The notes under the pieces were generated by a model. The model was not told where the DNA came from and searched no databases. It was given only the letters and a program-made list of their open reading frames with translations. Both the position numbers and the translations under genes were made by a program. From positions 85,153 through 149,152 of the forward strand of contig NZ_JWJD01000002.1 of assembly GCF_000820505.1 (NCBI RefSeq): 64,000 bases of DNA, given 5' to 3'. This DNA comes from Geoalkalibacter ferrihydriticus DSM 17813. Lineage in GTDB: Bacteria; Desulfobacterota; Desulfuromonadia; Desulfuromonadales; Geoalkalibacteraceae. How positions within the stretch are numbered: position 1 is the stretch's first letter; each line of letters starts with the position of its first letter. Shown one piece after another: positions 17,651 through 26,436 of this stretch.

Positions 17651-18243
17651 TAAATCTCCCCTACGAATCGCTCGTATCGCGCAAGCCCCTCCTGAAGGGC
17701 CATTGCCAGTTTTCCTTGCTTGACTCCGATGACGCTACGCTCTTCGCGTCCCATACAACGGCCGAGGGATTGTTTCTCACCCCAGGTGTAAAGAGGAACG
17801 CCAAAAGCCTGAGTCCTGCGTCGAATTTTTTCCAGAACACCTTCGGAAATATCTCGGGCGACAATGACCAAGGCCAGCCCCCCCTCTTTTTCCAAAGCTG
17901 AAAGCACTAGATTGCCACCGCCGAGGGCAAATCCGGCTTTGCGTACCATGCCGAGCAGATTATCAACCTTTTCCGCCAATTGCCGCTCAAGCTCTGCGGC
18001 CAAAACCGGTTCGACAGTCGCCTGATTGCGTCCACGAAAAGCGCGGCGGAACTGCTCACGACGCACCGCCTCGCGCAGACACTTGCGGCTCACACAGGTA
18101 TAGGCGCCACGCCCCGGCAGTTTCTGCCGAAAATCGACCGTCACTTGACCATCGGCTGCAAGAACATAGCGAACAAGAGAACTTTTGTCCAGAGCCTTGC
18201 GACAGCCAAGGCAGCTCCGTTGTGCTCCGTTGCGCTCAGGCAT
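17650..18243 (-). CDS. YlxR (DUF448) fused to an L7Ae-like domain
   Basis: The 197-residue protein joins two domains that are often separate genes. Residues 1-80 are YlxR/DUF448, with [19 protein letters not shown] and [16 protein letters not shown], containing four cysteines. About 90-195 is an L7Ae/YlxQ-like RNA-binding domain, with [20 protein letters not shown] and the [15 protein letters not shown] helix. YlxR of Gram-positives has been linked to RNase P and YlxQ to RNA binding. The ATG at 18243 overlaps the nusA stop (TGATG) and the stop overlaps the infB start. Domain order matches the gene order ylxR-ylxQ between nusA and infB elsewhere. Confidence 0.9.
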   Translation of the reverse strand: MPERNGAQRSCLGCRKALDKSSLVRYVLAADGQVTVDFRQKLPGRGAYTCVSRKCLREAVRREQFRRAFRGRNQATVEPVLAAELERQLAEKVDNLLGMVRKAGFALGGGNLVLSALEKEGGLALVIVARDISEGVLEKIRRRTQAFGVPLYTWGEKQSLGRCMGREERSVIGVKQGKLAMALQEGLARYERFVGEI

Positions 18244-19457
18244 CACTCCTTGTCTCTGTCCTCCGGTACAACCTCCACGTCGGCGTCGGACGCATCCCCC
18301 GCTTCCGCCAAGAGTTCGGAATCCGGTGTTTCAAGAAGCTCTTCAGCTTCTCCGAGAGCCGGCGCTTCGTCCAAACCTTCGACATCGAGGTCGCCTTCAG
18401 CTTCAGCAGCCTCCTGAGCTTCCGCCTCCTCGGCGCGAGATTCGCTCTTAATGTCAATCTTCCACCCCGTCAGGCGCGCGGCCAGGCGTACGTTCTGCCC
18501 TTTTTTGCCGATCGCCAGGGACAACTGGTCGTCGGGCACAATGATTTCGAGCGCTTTCTCCTCACTGTCGACATAAACCCGAGTCACTTCGGCCGGAGCA
18601 ATGGCCGCGCAAGCGAAGCGCCCGATGTCCATGGTCCAGGGAATGATATCGATTTTCTCTCCGCGCAACTCCGAAACGACATTCTGTACGCGCGAACCGC
18701 GCATGCCAACACACGCCCCGACGGGATCGATATCAGGGTCGTGAGAAACCACGGCGATTTTAGCGCGACTCCCAGGCTCACGCGAACAAGCTTTAATCTC
18801 AACCAATCCTTCGCTGATCTCGGGAACCTCAACCTTGAACAACTCAACCACAAGCCCCGGATGGGTGCGCGAAAGAATGACTTGCGGCCCCTTGGGAGAG
18901 AGCTTGACATCGGCAATATAGGCCCGCACCCGGTCACCCTGGCGGTAAGTTTCGCGCGGCACCTGCTCCCGGTGGGGCAGCAATGCTTCGGCACGACCGA
19001 GATCGACGATGAGGTCGCCGCGCTCGTAGCGTCGCACGATACCATTGACTAACTCACCAAGCCGATCCTTGAATTCATTATAGACCCATTCACGTTCGGC
19101 CTCGCGAACCTTCTGAATGATAACCTGCTTTGCGGTCTGAGCGGCAATGCGGCTGAAACTTCCCGAGTCGAGCTGCATGCCGAGCGAGTCGCCGATCTCC
19201 ACGTCTGGATCGGCTTCGCGCGCCTCGTCAAGACCGATCTCCTTATAGCTATCCTGGACTTCCTCGACAACGGTCACGAATTCGAACAATTCGACTTCGC
19301 CGATTTCATCGTTGTAGTGGGCCTCAAGGTCGCGCGTATTGCGATACTTCTTGTTGGCCGCGGACAAAACCGCTGACTCCAGAGCTTCAACCAGTATAGC
19401 CCGGTCGATTCCCTTATCCTTGACGACCTGATCGATGATGTGGTTGAGATTGGTCAA
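18243..19457 (-). CDS. nusA: Transcription termination/antitermination factor NusA
   Basis: The 404-residue protein binds RNA polymerase and modulates pausing, termination and antitermination. An N-terminal domain (about 1-125) is followed by S1 (about 135-200, with [15 protein letters not shown]), KH1 (about 230-280) and KH2 (about 300-345, with [19 protein letters not shown]). The last 55 residues are strongly acidic and replace the C-terminal AR repeats of E. coli NusA. The start is TTG at 19457 after GGGGG; family similarity begins here (TNLNHIIDQ). It is coupled to the ylxR gene by a one-base overlap. Confidence 0.96.
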   Translation of the reverse strand: MTNLNHIIDQVVKDKGIDRAILVEALESAVLSAANKKYRNTRDLEAHYNDEIGEVELFEFVTVVEEVQDSYKEIGLDEAREADPDVEIGDSLGMQLDSGSFSRIAAQTAKQVIIQKVREAEREWVYNEFKDRLGELVNGIVRRYERGDLIVDLGRAEALLPHREQVPRETYRQGDRVRAYIADVKLSPKGPQVILSRTHPGLVVELFKVEVPEISEGLVEIKACSREPGSRAKIAVVSHDPDIDPVGACVGMRGSRVQNVVSELRGEKIDIIPWTMDIGRFACAAIAPAEVTRVYVDSEEKALEIIVPDDQLSLAIGKKGQNVRLAARLTGWKIDIKSESRAEEAEAQEAAEAEGDLDVEGLDEAPALGEAEELLETPDSELLAEAGDASDADVEVVPEDRDKE

Positions 19458-19563
19458 CTCATCCCCCTGTCTTACCTGCTGAGATGGGCGTCAACACCGC
19501 CCATGTGCTGTTATTGCGTATGCCTGACGCGGTCGACGGGCGCCTGAGCCCGAACCGCTTCAA

Positions 19564-20058
19564 CTAGAAGTCGAATTCCGGATCGAGATGCGCCTTGGCA
19601 ACGGCGTCAAGTGGAATCTCGACGACCCCGCCCTTTTTGTCGAGTTGGCGCAACCTGACACAGCCCTGCTCCAACCCGAGAAGCTCGCCCGAAAAAGTTT
19701 TGCGCAAATGGTTGCGCCCATCCGGATCCATTTTCTCAAAGGTTTTGACCTTGACCCGTTCGCCCCGAAAGCGTTCGAAGTCTTCGGCACCCTTTAACGG
19801 TCGATCAAGCCCCGGAGAACTGACTTCGAGATGATAGGCGCGATGGATGAAATCATCAACATCCAGCGCCAGACTGATTTCGCGGCTGAAAGAAGCACAA
19901 TCGTCAAGCAACAGACCACCGGGCTTATCGATGAAGAAGCGCAACACCCAGCCCTGTCCTTCGCGCTTGAATTCAAGGTCAACCAATTCGAAGCCGAGGT
20001 CTTGCAAAATGGGGCGAGAAAGCTCCCTGACCTGGTCGACAACGGAGGCGTCGTTCAC
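19564..20058 (-). CDS. rimP: Ribosome maturation factor RimP
   Basis: The 164-residue protein assists 30S assembly. It has the RimP layout: an N-terminal alpha/beta domain (LGFELVDLEFKREGQGWVLRFFID) with the conserved DCASFSREISLALD and YHLEVSSPGLDRPL segments, then a C-terminal Sm-like barrel. The start is GTG at 20058 with GGAG upstream; the open frame continues upstream but without similarity. It is the first gene of the nusA-infB operon, as in most bacteria, and lies just downstream of a hairpin with a U-tract. Confidence 0.93.
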   Translation of the reverse strand: MNDASVVDQVRELSRPILQDLGFELVDLEFKREGQGWVLRFFIDKPGGLLLDDCASFSREISLALDVDDFIHRAYHLEVSSPGLDRPLKGAEDFERFRGERVKVKTFEKMDPDGRNHLRKTFSGELLGLEQGCVRLRQLDKKGGVVEIPLDAVAKAHLDPEFDF

Positions 20059-20071
20059 GAAAATAAACTCC

Positions 20072-20106
20072 GGAAAAATAAAAAAAGTGAGCTGAAAGCC
20101 CACTTT
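20072..20106 (-). terminator. Hairpin with U-tract between rlmD-like gene and rimP
   Basis: On the minus strand AAAGTGGGC pairs with GCTCACTTT around TTTCA, followed by T-rich sequence (TTTTTTTATTTTT). It lies 117 bases after the upstream gene stop and only about 15-20 bases before the rimP ribosome site. It may simply end the upstream transcript or, if the rimP promoter lies further upstream, act as an attenuator of the translation operon. Confidence 0.75.
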
Positions 20107-20222
20107 GTAGTGAACGAATAAAACTGAACTACTTAACTAACACGGGAACCACGGAAATGCAAGTCCAAAATCAACAGACCTTTCCTCTCCCACGCCTCTG
20201 GGCAGGCCTTACACAGGCGATT

Positions 20223-21515
20223 CTAACCGGTTTGCAGACAGGTAAGGCTCTCAAGGTGATAGGTCTGAGGAAAGAGATCAATACCGCGCGCACCAGTCAC
20301 TCGATAGCCATTATGTACCAGCGGTTTGAGATCGCGAACGAGTGTTGCCGGGTCGCAAGACACATAGAGAATGCGCGCCGGCCGCAAACGCAGCAACTCG
20401 GGCACGATATCCCGGGCACCGGCACGAGGCGGATCAAGCACGACCAGATCGAAGCGTTCCGTGCGTAAGTCATGGGTCAATGCCCGCAGAGCAGGACGGC
20501 TCAAAAAACGTGCTGACAAACCGTTTGCGACAGCATTGCGCTCGGCCTGCACGATGGCTGGGGAAAAATCTTCCACACCGACCACTTCGGCACCGGCCAG
20601 GGCAAGCGGCAGAGAGAAGTTTCCCATACCGCAATAAAGATCGAGAATCCGTTTACCGGACAACTCCCCCGCGGCATGCAGCAGCGCATCAACCAGGCGG
20701 CGGTTCTGTGCCAGATTGACCTGGGCGAAACCTCCTATGGCATAAGCCAGTCGCAAAGAGGACTGAGGCAGCGGATGGATATACAACTCTTCGGGCCCCT
20801 GAACCTCGGCCAGGGTATCCTTGCGGCCCCGTTGCAGGTACAAAGCCATGCCCTGTTCACGCACCCGGGGAGCGAGATAGTCCGCCAGGGGTTGCGGATC
20901 CGCGGCCAGACAGTGCACAACTGCGGCAAGATGTCCTTCGTCGTCCACGGCCAGATCGACCTGGGGAATGGCGTCCGGACAGGGCGAAGCGGGCAGCCAG
21001 GTTCGAAACAGGGTCAGGGCCCGGTTGATTTCGGGGGCGGCGATGGGACAAGCGGCGACATCGATGACAAAATGACTGCCACGGCGATAAAAACCCATGA
21101 CGAAACCAGTCGGAGTTTGGCGGCACTTGAACTGCACCCGGCTGCGGTATCCCCATTCATCTTCGGCCGCCAACAGCGGTTTTACGAGATCAGCGGAAAC
21201 GCCTGCCTGACGACTGAGAAAATCAGCGATTATCCGGTCCTTCCAATAAACCTGGCGTGTATAGAGCAAATGTTGCCACTGGCAACCGCCGCAGCGGCCG
21301 AAAACCGGACAGGGGGCCACCCGGCGCTCGGAGGACGGTTGCAGCAGCGTGATGAGTTCACCTTCAATGAATTGTTTTTTCTCGCGAATAGTGCGAAAGC
21401 GCAGCACATCACCGGGGGCGGCGCCCGCCACGAACACGACCTTGCCCTCCAGTCGCCCGACCCCGCTGCCGCCATAGGCAAGCGCCTCTATGCGCACCTC
21501 TGCTTCTCTCAGCAT
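20223..21515 (-). CDS. RumA/TrmA-family RNA (uracil-5-)-methyltransferase
   Basis: The 430-residue protein matches the RlmD/RlmC/TrmA family. A TRAM domain covers about residues 1-58. Four cysteines for a 4Fe-4S cluster follow, at about 69-78 (CPVFGRCGGC) and near residue 157 (ACPI). The Rossmann methyltransferase domain has LDLYCGMGNFSLPLA, the catalytic region LDPPRAG and the nucleophilic Cys in YVSCDPATL. It methylates C5 of a uridine in 23S rRNA (most likely U1939, RlmD) using S-adenosylmethionine. Exact site specificity cannot be read from sequence alone. Its start overlaps the preceding gene by seven bases. Confidence 0.9.
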   Translation of the reverse strand: MLREAEVRIEALAYGGSGVGRLEGKVVFVAGAAPGDVLRFRTIREKKQFIEGELITLLQPSSERRVAPCPVFGRCGGCQWQHLLYTRQVYWKDRIIADFLSRQAGVSADLVKPLLAAEDEWGYRSRVQFKCRQTPTGFVMGFYRRGSHFVIDVAACPIAAPEINRALTLFRTWLPASPCPDAIPQVDLAVDDEGHLAAVVHCLAADPQPLADYLAPRVREQGMALYLQRGRKDTLAEVQGPEELYIHPLPQSSLRLAYAIGGFAQVNLAQNRRLVDALLHAAGELSGKRILDLYCGMGNFSLPLALAGAEVVGVEDFSPAIVQAERNAVANGLSARFLSRPALRALTHDLRTERFDLVVLDPPRAGARDIVPELLRLRPARILYVSCDPATLVRDLKPLVHNGYRVTGARGIDLFPQTYHLESLTCLQTG

Positions 21516-21910
21516 AGGGCGCGCAGATGCCGACCCGCCTGGTGCCGCTGCGCCTGAAGGCGACGCAGCATACGCACCGGATAGTCGGGGCGCTGCATAT
21601 AAGCCAGGGTAGTTGTGGTAAAGGAGTCCCAGAGAGCGCCCCTAACCGCCTCCAGAGTGTCGCCGGCCACACCCATGCGCTCCAGGCGAACAATGCTGCG
21701 GGCTTCCTCGCCAAAAACCGCCTGGGCCGCAGCCAATGCTTGGGTCGGATCAACTTCGCCGGCAAACAATGCCGCCTCCAGCGGCAAACGGCAGCTCACC
21801 TCGAGGACGACCTTATGGTAGTCACCGAAGTAGCGGCGACTCAGGTCGCGAACTTCGATAATCAGACGATTAGCTAAAGTCTGGTGAAAAAACAGTGTAT
21901 CCCGACTCAT
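21509..21910 (-). CDS. Conserved-looking hypothetical protein between trmJ and the RumA gene
   Basis: The 133-residue soluble protein is rich in Ala, Arg and Leu, mostly helical in the second half, and begins MSRDTLFFHQTLANRLIIEV. It has no signal peptide, no membrane helix and no metal-binding motif. The ATG at 21910 overlaps the trmJ stop (ATGA), and its stop overlaps the start of the RumA-like gene, so it sits within a tightly coupled RNA-methylation operon. I do not recognise a family. A role in RNA modification or ribosome work is suggested only by neighbours. Confidence 0.75.
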   Translation of the reverse strand: MSRDTLFFHQTLANRLIIEVRDLSRRYFGDYHKVVLEVSCRLPLEAALFAGEVDPTQALAAAQAVFGEEARSIVRLERMGVAGDTLEAVRGALWDSFTTTTLAYMQRPDYPVRMLRRLQAQRHQAGRHLRALC

Positions 21911-22686
21911 GACACCTTCTCGCTTTCCTGCTCCCGATCCGCAAGGCAGCGGCGCTGCCCCTCAATAAAGTCGATTCGCCTCCACAATCCACGCAGAATC
22001 CGGACCTCGCGTTCATTGAGTCCGGCCCGTCCGAATATGCGGCGAAAACTACGCAAAATATGATCAGGATTGTCCGGGTTGAGAAACTCGATGTCGAGCA
22101 GAGTTTGCCGCATGTGACCGAACATGCCTTCCACATCCTCGCTGGGGGCAAGCTTTTTTCTCCCCGCAACCCGCCCCGCCGCGACCTCGCGACGCAGAAC
22201 CCGCACGGTATCGTACAGGCACAGAGCTACCGCCTGGGCAAGATTCATGGACGGCAGCTCATCACTGGTGGGGATGGTGATGAAGCGCTGACAGAGATCC
22301 AACTCGGCAGTGAGCAGGCCGCGATCCTCGCGACCGAAGACCAGTGCGACCCGGCCCTCTTGCGTCAAGGGCAGGAAAAATTCGGCAGCCTCGTCGGGAT
22401 GCAGAAAGTCTTCCCGGTATTTGCCGAAGCGCCGGGTGGTGCCCAGCACCAAGCGGCAATCGCTCAGAGCCGCTTCCAGGCTCTCGTAAATCCCGGCCTG
22501 CTCAAGCACCGCGGTGGCCTTCACCGCCATTTGCCGTGCTTCGTGGGTAAGGTGATCGGTCTGCGGGCATACCAGGCGCAGATCATTAAAGCCGAAATTC
22601 ATCATGGCTCGGCATACCGAACCGATGTTGCGATCGCCCTGGGGCTCGACCAATACAACAGAGATATTTTGCGGATCAGGATTCAT
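21907..22686 (-). CDS. trmJ: tRNA (Cm32/Um32) methyltransferase TrmJ-like
   Basis: The 259-residue protein is a SPOUT (TrmH-type) 2'-O-methyltransferase. Motif 1, PQGDRNIGSVCRAMMNFGF, lies near the start. Motifs 2 and 3, LVFGREDRGL and ITIPTSDELPSMNLAQAVAL, form the knotted SAM site at about residues 118-165. A C-terminal helical extension of about 90 residues is typical of TrmJ, which methylates position 32 of tRNA. The ATG at 22686 was chosen on similarity; a GTG at 22701 with a nearby GGAA is possible. It overlaps the next gene by four bases. Confidence 0.88.
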   Translation of the reverse strand: MNPDPQNISVVLVEPQGDRNIGSVCRAMMNFGFNDLRLVCPQTDHLTHEARQMAVKATAVLEQAGIYESLEAALSDCRLVLGTTRRFGKYREDFLHPDEAAEFFLPLTQEGRVALVFGREDRGLLTAELDLCQRFITIPTSDELPSMNLAQAVALCLYDTVRVLRREVAAGRVAGRKKLAPSEDVEGMFGHMRQTLLDIEFLNPDNPDHILRSFRRIFGRAGLNEREVRILRGLWRRIDFIEGQRRCLADREQESEKVS

Positions 22687-22718
22687 AGGGAGAAAAAGCA
22701 CTTCCGAAAAAAATAATG

Positions 22719-22822
22719 GGACGCAGATTGACAGGACCGAATCGGGATGGGCAGGATCAACCCTGATCTAGCGTCAGGAAAGATCTGCCAGGATCCGGAA
22801 TTTTCCGCCTGTATCTGCGTCC
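22719..22822. repeat. Inverted-repeat intergenic element
   Basis: The ends GGACGCAGAT (22719-22728) and ATCTGCGTCC (22813-22822) are perfect 10-base inverted repeats, with weaker complementarity further in. The interior holds GGATCAACCCTGATC (22754-22768), which matches 14 of 15 bases of 27995-28009 inside the second inverted-repeat element. It fills the gap between rsmE and trmJ. No frame or transposase is present. It could be a non-autonomous mobile element or a transcript-processing structure. Confidence 0.6.
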
Positions 22823-22841
22823 GAATTTATTCACTGCCAGG

Positions 22842-23609
22842 CTAATACAAATCACCCAACACATGCTGCACGATGGCGGCACCCACGATGGCTGCGGTTT
22901 CAGTGCGCAAAATACGCGGCCCGAGCGAAACGGGCAACATGTCCAAGGCGCGCATTTCAGTGAATTCGTCGGCGCTGAAACCACCTTCGGGACCAACCAT
23001 CAAAGCCAGGCGCCGCGGTCGCTCACCATTGAGGGCTTCACGCAGGGACCAGGTGGCGCTGCCTTCGTAAAAGAAAAAGCGCAGATCGGCATGGTGTGCC
23101 TCATACAGGGCGGCATCCCAGGAATGAAAAGCCAGCAGCTCTGGAATCATGCCTCGCCGGCACTGCTTGGCCGCCTTGAGCACAACTTCGGGCCAACGAT
23201 GGGATTTTTTCTGTCCAACATCGCGCTCCTGCTGGGTAATGGAGCGGCTGGATTCAAAAGGAACGATGCGCGCCACACCGATTTCGGTGAGTTTCTGTAA
23301 AATAAGCTCGAAACGCTCGCGCTGCGGGAGTGCCTGATAGACTTCGATACGCACGGGACTTTCCGGCGCCCGCTCGAGTTCTTCAAAGGGCAGCAGCACA
23401 GCATGTGCGTCATCGTATTCCAGAATCCGGGCGCGAAACCCCCGGCCTGCGGCATCTTCAACGGTGAGGGCTTCACCGCGACGCGGACGCCAGCAGTCAA
23501 GGGCGTGGCGCGCAACGCCTTCGATCGAAACCGGCTGGCCTAATTGCGCGGAAACGCCAAGTTGAACGCGCGTGGCCGCGCCGCCGCCATTAACGCATGC
23601 GGGGGGCAA
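22842..23609 (-). CDS. rsmE: 16S rRNA (uracil(1498)-N3)-methyltransferase RsmE
   Basis: The 255-residue protein has an N-terminal PUA-like domain and a C-terminal SPOUT domain, with the RsmE signatures LTEIGVARIVPFESSRSI, WPEVVLKAAKQCRR, LMVGPEGGFSADEF and SLGPRILRTETAAI. It methylates N3 of U1498 in 16S rRNA. No ATG or GTG lies near the expected N terminus. The TTG at 23609, with GGGAGG at good spacing, fits best and overlaps the preceding gene by 20 bases. It is the last gene of the run that starts with korD. Confidence 0.9.
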   Translation of the reverse strand: MPPACVNGGGAATRVQLGVSAQLGQPVSIEGVARHALDCWRPRRGEALTVEDAAGRGFRARILEYDDAHAVLLPFEELERAPESPVRIEVYQALPQRERFELILQKLTEIGVARIVPFESSRSITQQERDVGQKKSHRWPEVVLKAAKQCRRGMIPELLAFHSWDAALYEAHHADLRFFFYEGSATWSLREALNGERPRRLALMVGPEGGFSADEFTEMRALDMLPVSLGPRILRTETAAIVGAAIVQHVLGDLY

Positions 23610-24012
23610 GGCCGGCCTCCCGGTAAGCGGCAAAGCGTCGTCGTGAAGCCTGCAGCAGATTCTCGTCGTAGCTTTCGGCAAAGTCGATGACCTGGTCGAA
23701 GCTGCGGACAAAATTCAACGAAGTCGGCTTGCCCTGGATCAGAATGCGCGCGCCGTTGCCGTTGCGCTCCTCGGTGGCGATGACCACCGGTTCGTCCAGG
23801 CAATCGACGGCACCATTGTCGAAACAGTGTGGAACAAACGTGCCCTTGCGCCAGGTCCACATGAAACGATCCAGGGTGACGCCCTGGTTATCGTCATGAA
23901 CGGTGATCAGAACGCGCTGTCCCTGAGCGAAAAACTCTTCCGCGAGTTCGCACAGATAGCGGGCTTTTTCAGGCTTCTTAAGTTTGATGAATTCAATAAC
24001 CGGGGCCGCCAT
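23590..24012 (-). CDS. holC: HolC-like DNA polymerase III chi subunit
   Basis: The 140-residue protein resembles chi: it opens APVIEFIKLKKPEKARYLCELAEEF-like (positions 4-28), then RVLITVHDD, LDRFMWTWRKGTFVPHCF and late strand and helix segments including RSFDQVIDFAESYD. Chi links the clamp loader to SSB during replication. No psi subunit gene is visible, as is usual outside gamma-proteobacteria. The ATG at 24012 lies 16 bases after the korC stop. Its place between korC and rsmE is odd for a replication protein and suggests a read-through operon. Identity is from pattern only. Confidence 0.75.
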   Translation of the reverse strand: MAAPVIEFIKLKKPEKARYLCELAEEFFAQGQRVLITVHDDNQGVTLDRFMWTWRKGTFVPHCFDNGAVDCLDEPVVIATEERNGNGARILIQGKPTSLNFVRSFDQVIDFAESYDENLLQASRRRFAAYREAGLAPRMR

Positions 24013-24028
24013 GAAATTCAAAAGCCCT

Positions 24029-24574
24029 TCATCGTTCAGCGACAAAGGCGGCGCCACGCCTCATCGCTTCGACATTCAGAGGGATGAAACGATGATTGCG
24101 CTCGGGCAGCACCTCGCGCAAAGCCTGCTCCATGGAGGCAACCGTCAGCGCGCCTGTTTTAAGCGCCCAGGCACCGGCGGCGACCATATTCACCAGTCGC
24201 GCGTCGCCGACCTCCAGAGCCACCTCGTTCATGGGAATTGCGAGCACCTCGACGTCGCCGGACCGCGGCAGAGCGCCATCAACCAGAGAAGTGTTGACCA
24301 GGGCAAAACCACCGGAGCGAATGCGGGCAAAGTATTTGTCCAGGGATAACTGATTGAGCAGAATCGCAGCTTGCGGCCGCCCAACCACCGGTGAGCCGAC
24401 TTCCTCAGCGCTGATCACCACCGTGCAGGTGGCCGCGCCGCCACGCTTCTCCACGCCGTAGGCCGGAAAATAAGAAACGTTTTTCCCCTCGCGAATCGCG
24501 GCACAGGCGAGCAGATTGCCCAGCAGAAGCACCCCCTGCCCACCGAATCCGGCAATAAAGACATCAAGATTCAT
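24029..24574 (-). CDS. korC: 2-oxoacid:acceptor oxidoreductase gamma subunit
   Basis: The 181-residue protein is the gamma domain of 2-oxoacid:ferredoxin oxidoreductases, with AGFGGQGVLLLGNLLA near the start and EKRGGAATCTVVIS at about residues 41-54. With KorA, KorB and KorD it forms the enzyme that converts 2-oxoglutarate and CoA to succinyl-CoA and CO2 with reduction of ferredoxin. The reaction can run in reverse. The ATG at 24574 overlaps the korB stop (ATGA). Confidence 0.92.
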   Translation of the reverse strand: MNLDVFIAGFGGQGVLLLGNLLACAAIREGKNVSYFPAYGVEKRGGAATCTVVISAEEVGSPVVGRPQAAILLNQLSLDKYFARIRSGGFALVNTSLVDGALPRSGDVEVLAIPMNEVALEVGDARLVNMVAAGAWALKTGALTVASMEQALREVLPERNHRFIPLNVEAMRRGAAFVAER

Positions 24575-25347
24575 TTCGCCCCCGTCCCAGGCGCATCGAG
24601 TGCCCAGTCCTTGAACGTGCCCAGGGGAAAGCACGGAATCATCTCCGTGGCGATCCGCTCATTGGCCTCCAGGGGACTCACCCCCCAGTTGGTGGGACAG
24701 GTCGAAAGAATTTCCACAAAAGAGAAGCCACGGCCCTCGATCTGAGTCTGGAAAGCCTTGCGCACCGCCTTGCCGGCAGCAAGAACATTGCGCGGCGTGT
24801 TGACCGCAACCCGGGCACTATAGGAGGTTCCATCGAGTTGGGTAAGCAACTCAGCCATGCGAATAGGACGACCATCATTGGCGATATCCCGACCATAGGG
24901 TGAGGTCGAGGTCTTCTGCCCCGGCAGAGTGGTCGGGGCCATCTGGCCGCCGGTCATGCCGTAAGTGCTGTTGTTGACGAATATCACCGTCATGCCTTCG
25001 CCGCGATTGGCGGCATGAATAATTTCGCTGGTTCCGATAGCCGCCAGGTCGCCGTCGCCCTGATAAGTGAAAACGATGCGATCAGGCAGCGCGCGCTTGA
25101 CCCCGGTGGCCACCGCCGGTGCCCGGCCGTGAGGCGCTTCGACCACGTCGATATCGAAATACTCGTAGAGAAAGACACTGCAACCCACGGAGGCCACGCC
25201 GATGGTGCGTGCCTGAACTGCAAAATGATCCAGAGCTTCGGCAACCAGGCGATGAACGGTGCCATGCTGGCAGCCCGGGCAGAAGTGGGTGACGACCTTC
25301 TTGAGAGAGCGAGGCGCGGTAAACACCGGCGTATCAACCTTGGTCAT
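24571..25347 (-). CDS. korB: 2-oxoacid:acceptor oxidoreductase beta subunit (TPP-binding)
   Basis: The 258-residue beta subunit holds the thiamine-diphosphate site: HFCPGCQHG at about residues 21-29, GVASVGCSVF, then YQGDGDLAAIGTSE and NNSTYGMTGGQM, which form the TPP/Mg2+-binding motif. Cys residues near the start are typical of the family. The substrate is most likely 2-oxoglutarate, because subunit order is delta-alpha-beta-gamma as in KorDABC, but branched-chain 2-oxoacid enzymes look similar. It overlaps korA and korC by four bases on each side. Confidence 0.93.
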   Translation of the reverse strand: MTKVDTPVFTAPRSLKKVVTHFCPGCQHGTVHRLVAEALDHFAVQARTIGVASVGCSVFLYEYFDIDVVEAPHGRAPAVATGVKRALPDRIVFTYQGDGDLAAIGTSEIIHAANRGEGMTVIFVNNSTYGMTGGQMAPTTLPGQKTSTSPYGRDIANDGRPIRMAELLTQLDGTSYSARVAVNTPRNVLAAGKAVRKAFQTQIEGRGFSFVEILSTCPTNWGVSPLEANERIATEMIPCFPLGTFKDWALDAPGTGAK

Positions 25348-26414
25348 GCGCTTCTCCCATGGTGCCTTTCGATCTGTTCGCACAATTCTTCCGGAGTCGG
25401 CAACGAACCGGCCCCAGGCGGGCGACCATAAAAAAACACCTCTGCATCGCGCGCCGCGCTCAGGCGCACATCCTCAACCATCTGCCCGGTATTGAGTTCA
25501 AAACACAGCACCTTCTTGACCACCCCAGTTGCCTTGAAGAACGCCTTTTGCGGAAAAGGGAACAACGTAATCGGCCGGATCATGCCAACCTTCAAGCCTC
25601 CTTCGCGTGCCATGCGCACGGCGCTTCTGGCGATGCGGGCAGTGACCCCGAAAGCGGTGACGATCAGCTCGGCATCATCCAGGTACAAGGCTTCCCAGCG
25701 CGATTCGCGCTCCTGCAACAATTGATAGCGGTGGTACAGCTTCCAGTTGTGCGCTTCAAGTTCCCCGTCGCCGAGAAAAAGGGATTTGACGATGCGTTGT
25801 TCGGAACGAGAGCCTTTGCCTGACACCACCCAATCCTTGGCGGGCAGTTCGATCTGCGGACGAGGATGGGGGACCAGCGCCTCTTTCATCTGGCCGATGA
25901 CCGAATCACCGAGAAGCATGGCAGGCATTCGATAAAGATCAGAGAGATCAAAGGCGAGCATGGCCAGATCGTACATTTCCTGCACCGAATGAGGTGCGAG
26001 TACGATCAGGCGATAGCCGCCATGACCGCCGCCCTTGACCGCCTGAAAGTAATCGGCCTGCGAGGCATCGATACCGCCGAGACCCGGGCCGGAGCGACAG
26101 ATATTGACCACCAGGCCGGGCAGTTCGCTGCCGGCCATGTAGGAGAGGCCCTCCTGCTTGAGAGAAATGCCGGGACTCGATGAGGAGGTCATGGCGCGCA
26201 TGCCGCAGGCGCTGGCACCGAGCAGCATGTTGATGGAGGCAATTTCGCTTTCGGCCTGAATAAAGGTGCCGCCCAGGCGAGGCAACTCACGGGCCATGTA
26301 CTCAGGGATGTCGCTCTGGGGAGTAATGGGATAGCCGAAATAAAAACGGCAACCGGCGGCCAGAGCGCCCATGGCGACGGCCTCATTGCCTTTGACGAAC
26401 AGACGCTGATCCAA
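25344..26414 (-). CDS. korA: 2-oxoacid:acceptor oxidoreductase alpha subunit
   Basis: The 356-residue alpha subunit has the N-terminal pyruvate:ferredoxin-oxidoreductase-like domain (GNEAVAMGALAAGCRFYFGYPITPQSD-type segment at about 9-36; QAESEIASINMLLGAS following) and domain II at the C terminus (LKVGMIRPITLFPFP). The TTG at 26414 has CAGGAG eight bases upstream; frames further upstream overlap korD. It is cotranscribed with korD, 22 bases upstream, and overlaps korB. Confidence 0.92.
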   Translation of the reverse strand: MDQRLFVKGNEAVAMGALAAGCRFYFGYPITPQSDIPEYMARELPRLGGTFIQAESEIASINMLLGASACGMRAMTSSSSPGISLKQEGLSYMAGSELPGLVVNICRSGPGLGGIDASQADYFQAVKGGGHGGYRLIVLAPHSVQEMYDLAMLAFDLSDLYRMPAMLLGDSVIGQMKEALVPHPRPQIELPAKDWVVSGKGSRSEQRIVKSLFLGDGELEAHNWKLYHRYQLLQERESRWEALYLDDAELIVTAFGVTARIARSAVRMAREGGLKVGMIRPITLFPFPQKAFFKATGVVKKVLCFELNTGQMVEDVRLSAARDAEVFFYGRPPGAGSLPTPEELCEQIERHHGRSA

Positions 26415-26436
26415 CGGCGTGACTCCTGACGGGGCG

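Noticed and set aside
20107-20222. tRNA or small RNA gene upstream of rimP, as with metY in E. coli
   Set aside because: No cloverleaf or CCA-ended structure can be drawn; only the hairpin near rimP is convincing.
23580-23620. Frameshift at the start of rsmE
   Set aside because: The missing ATG first suggested a broken start, but a TTG with GGGAGG at 23609 gives a normal-length protein.
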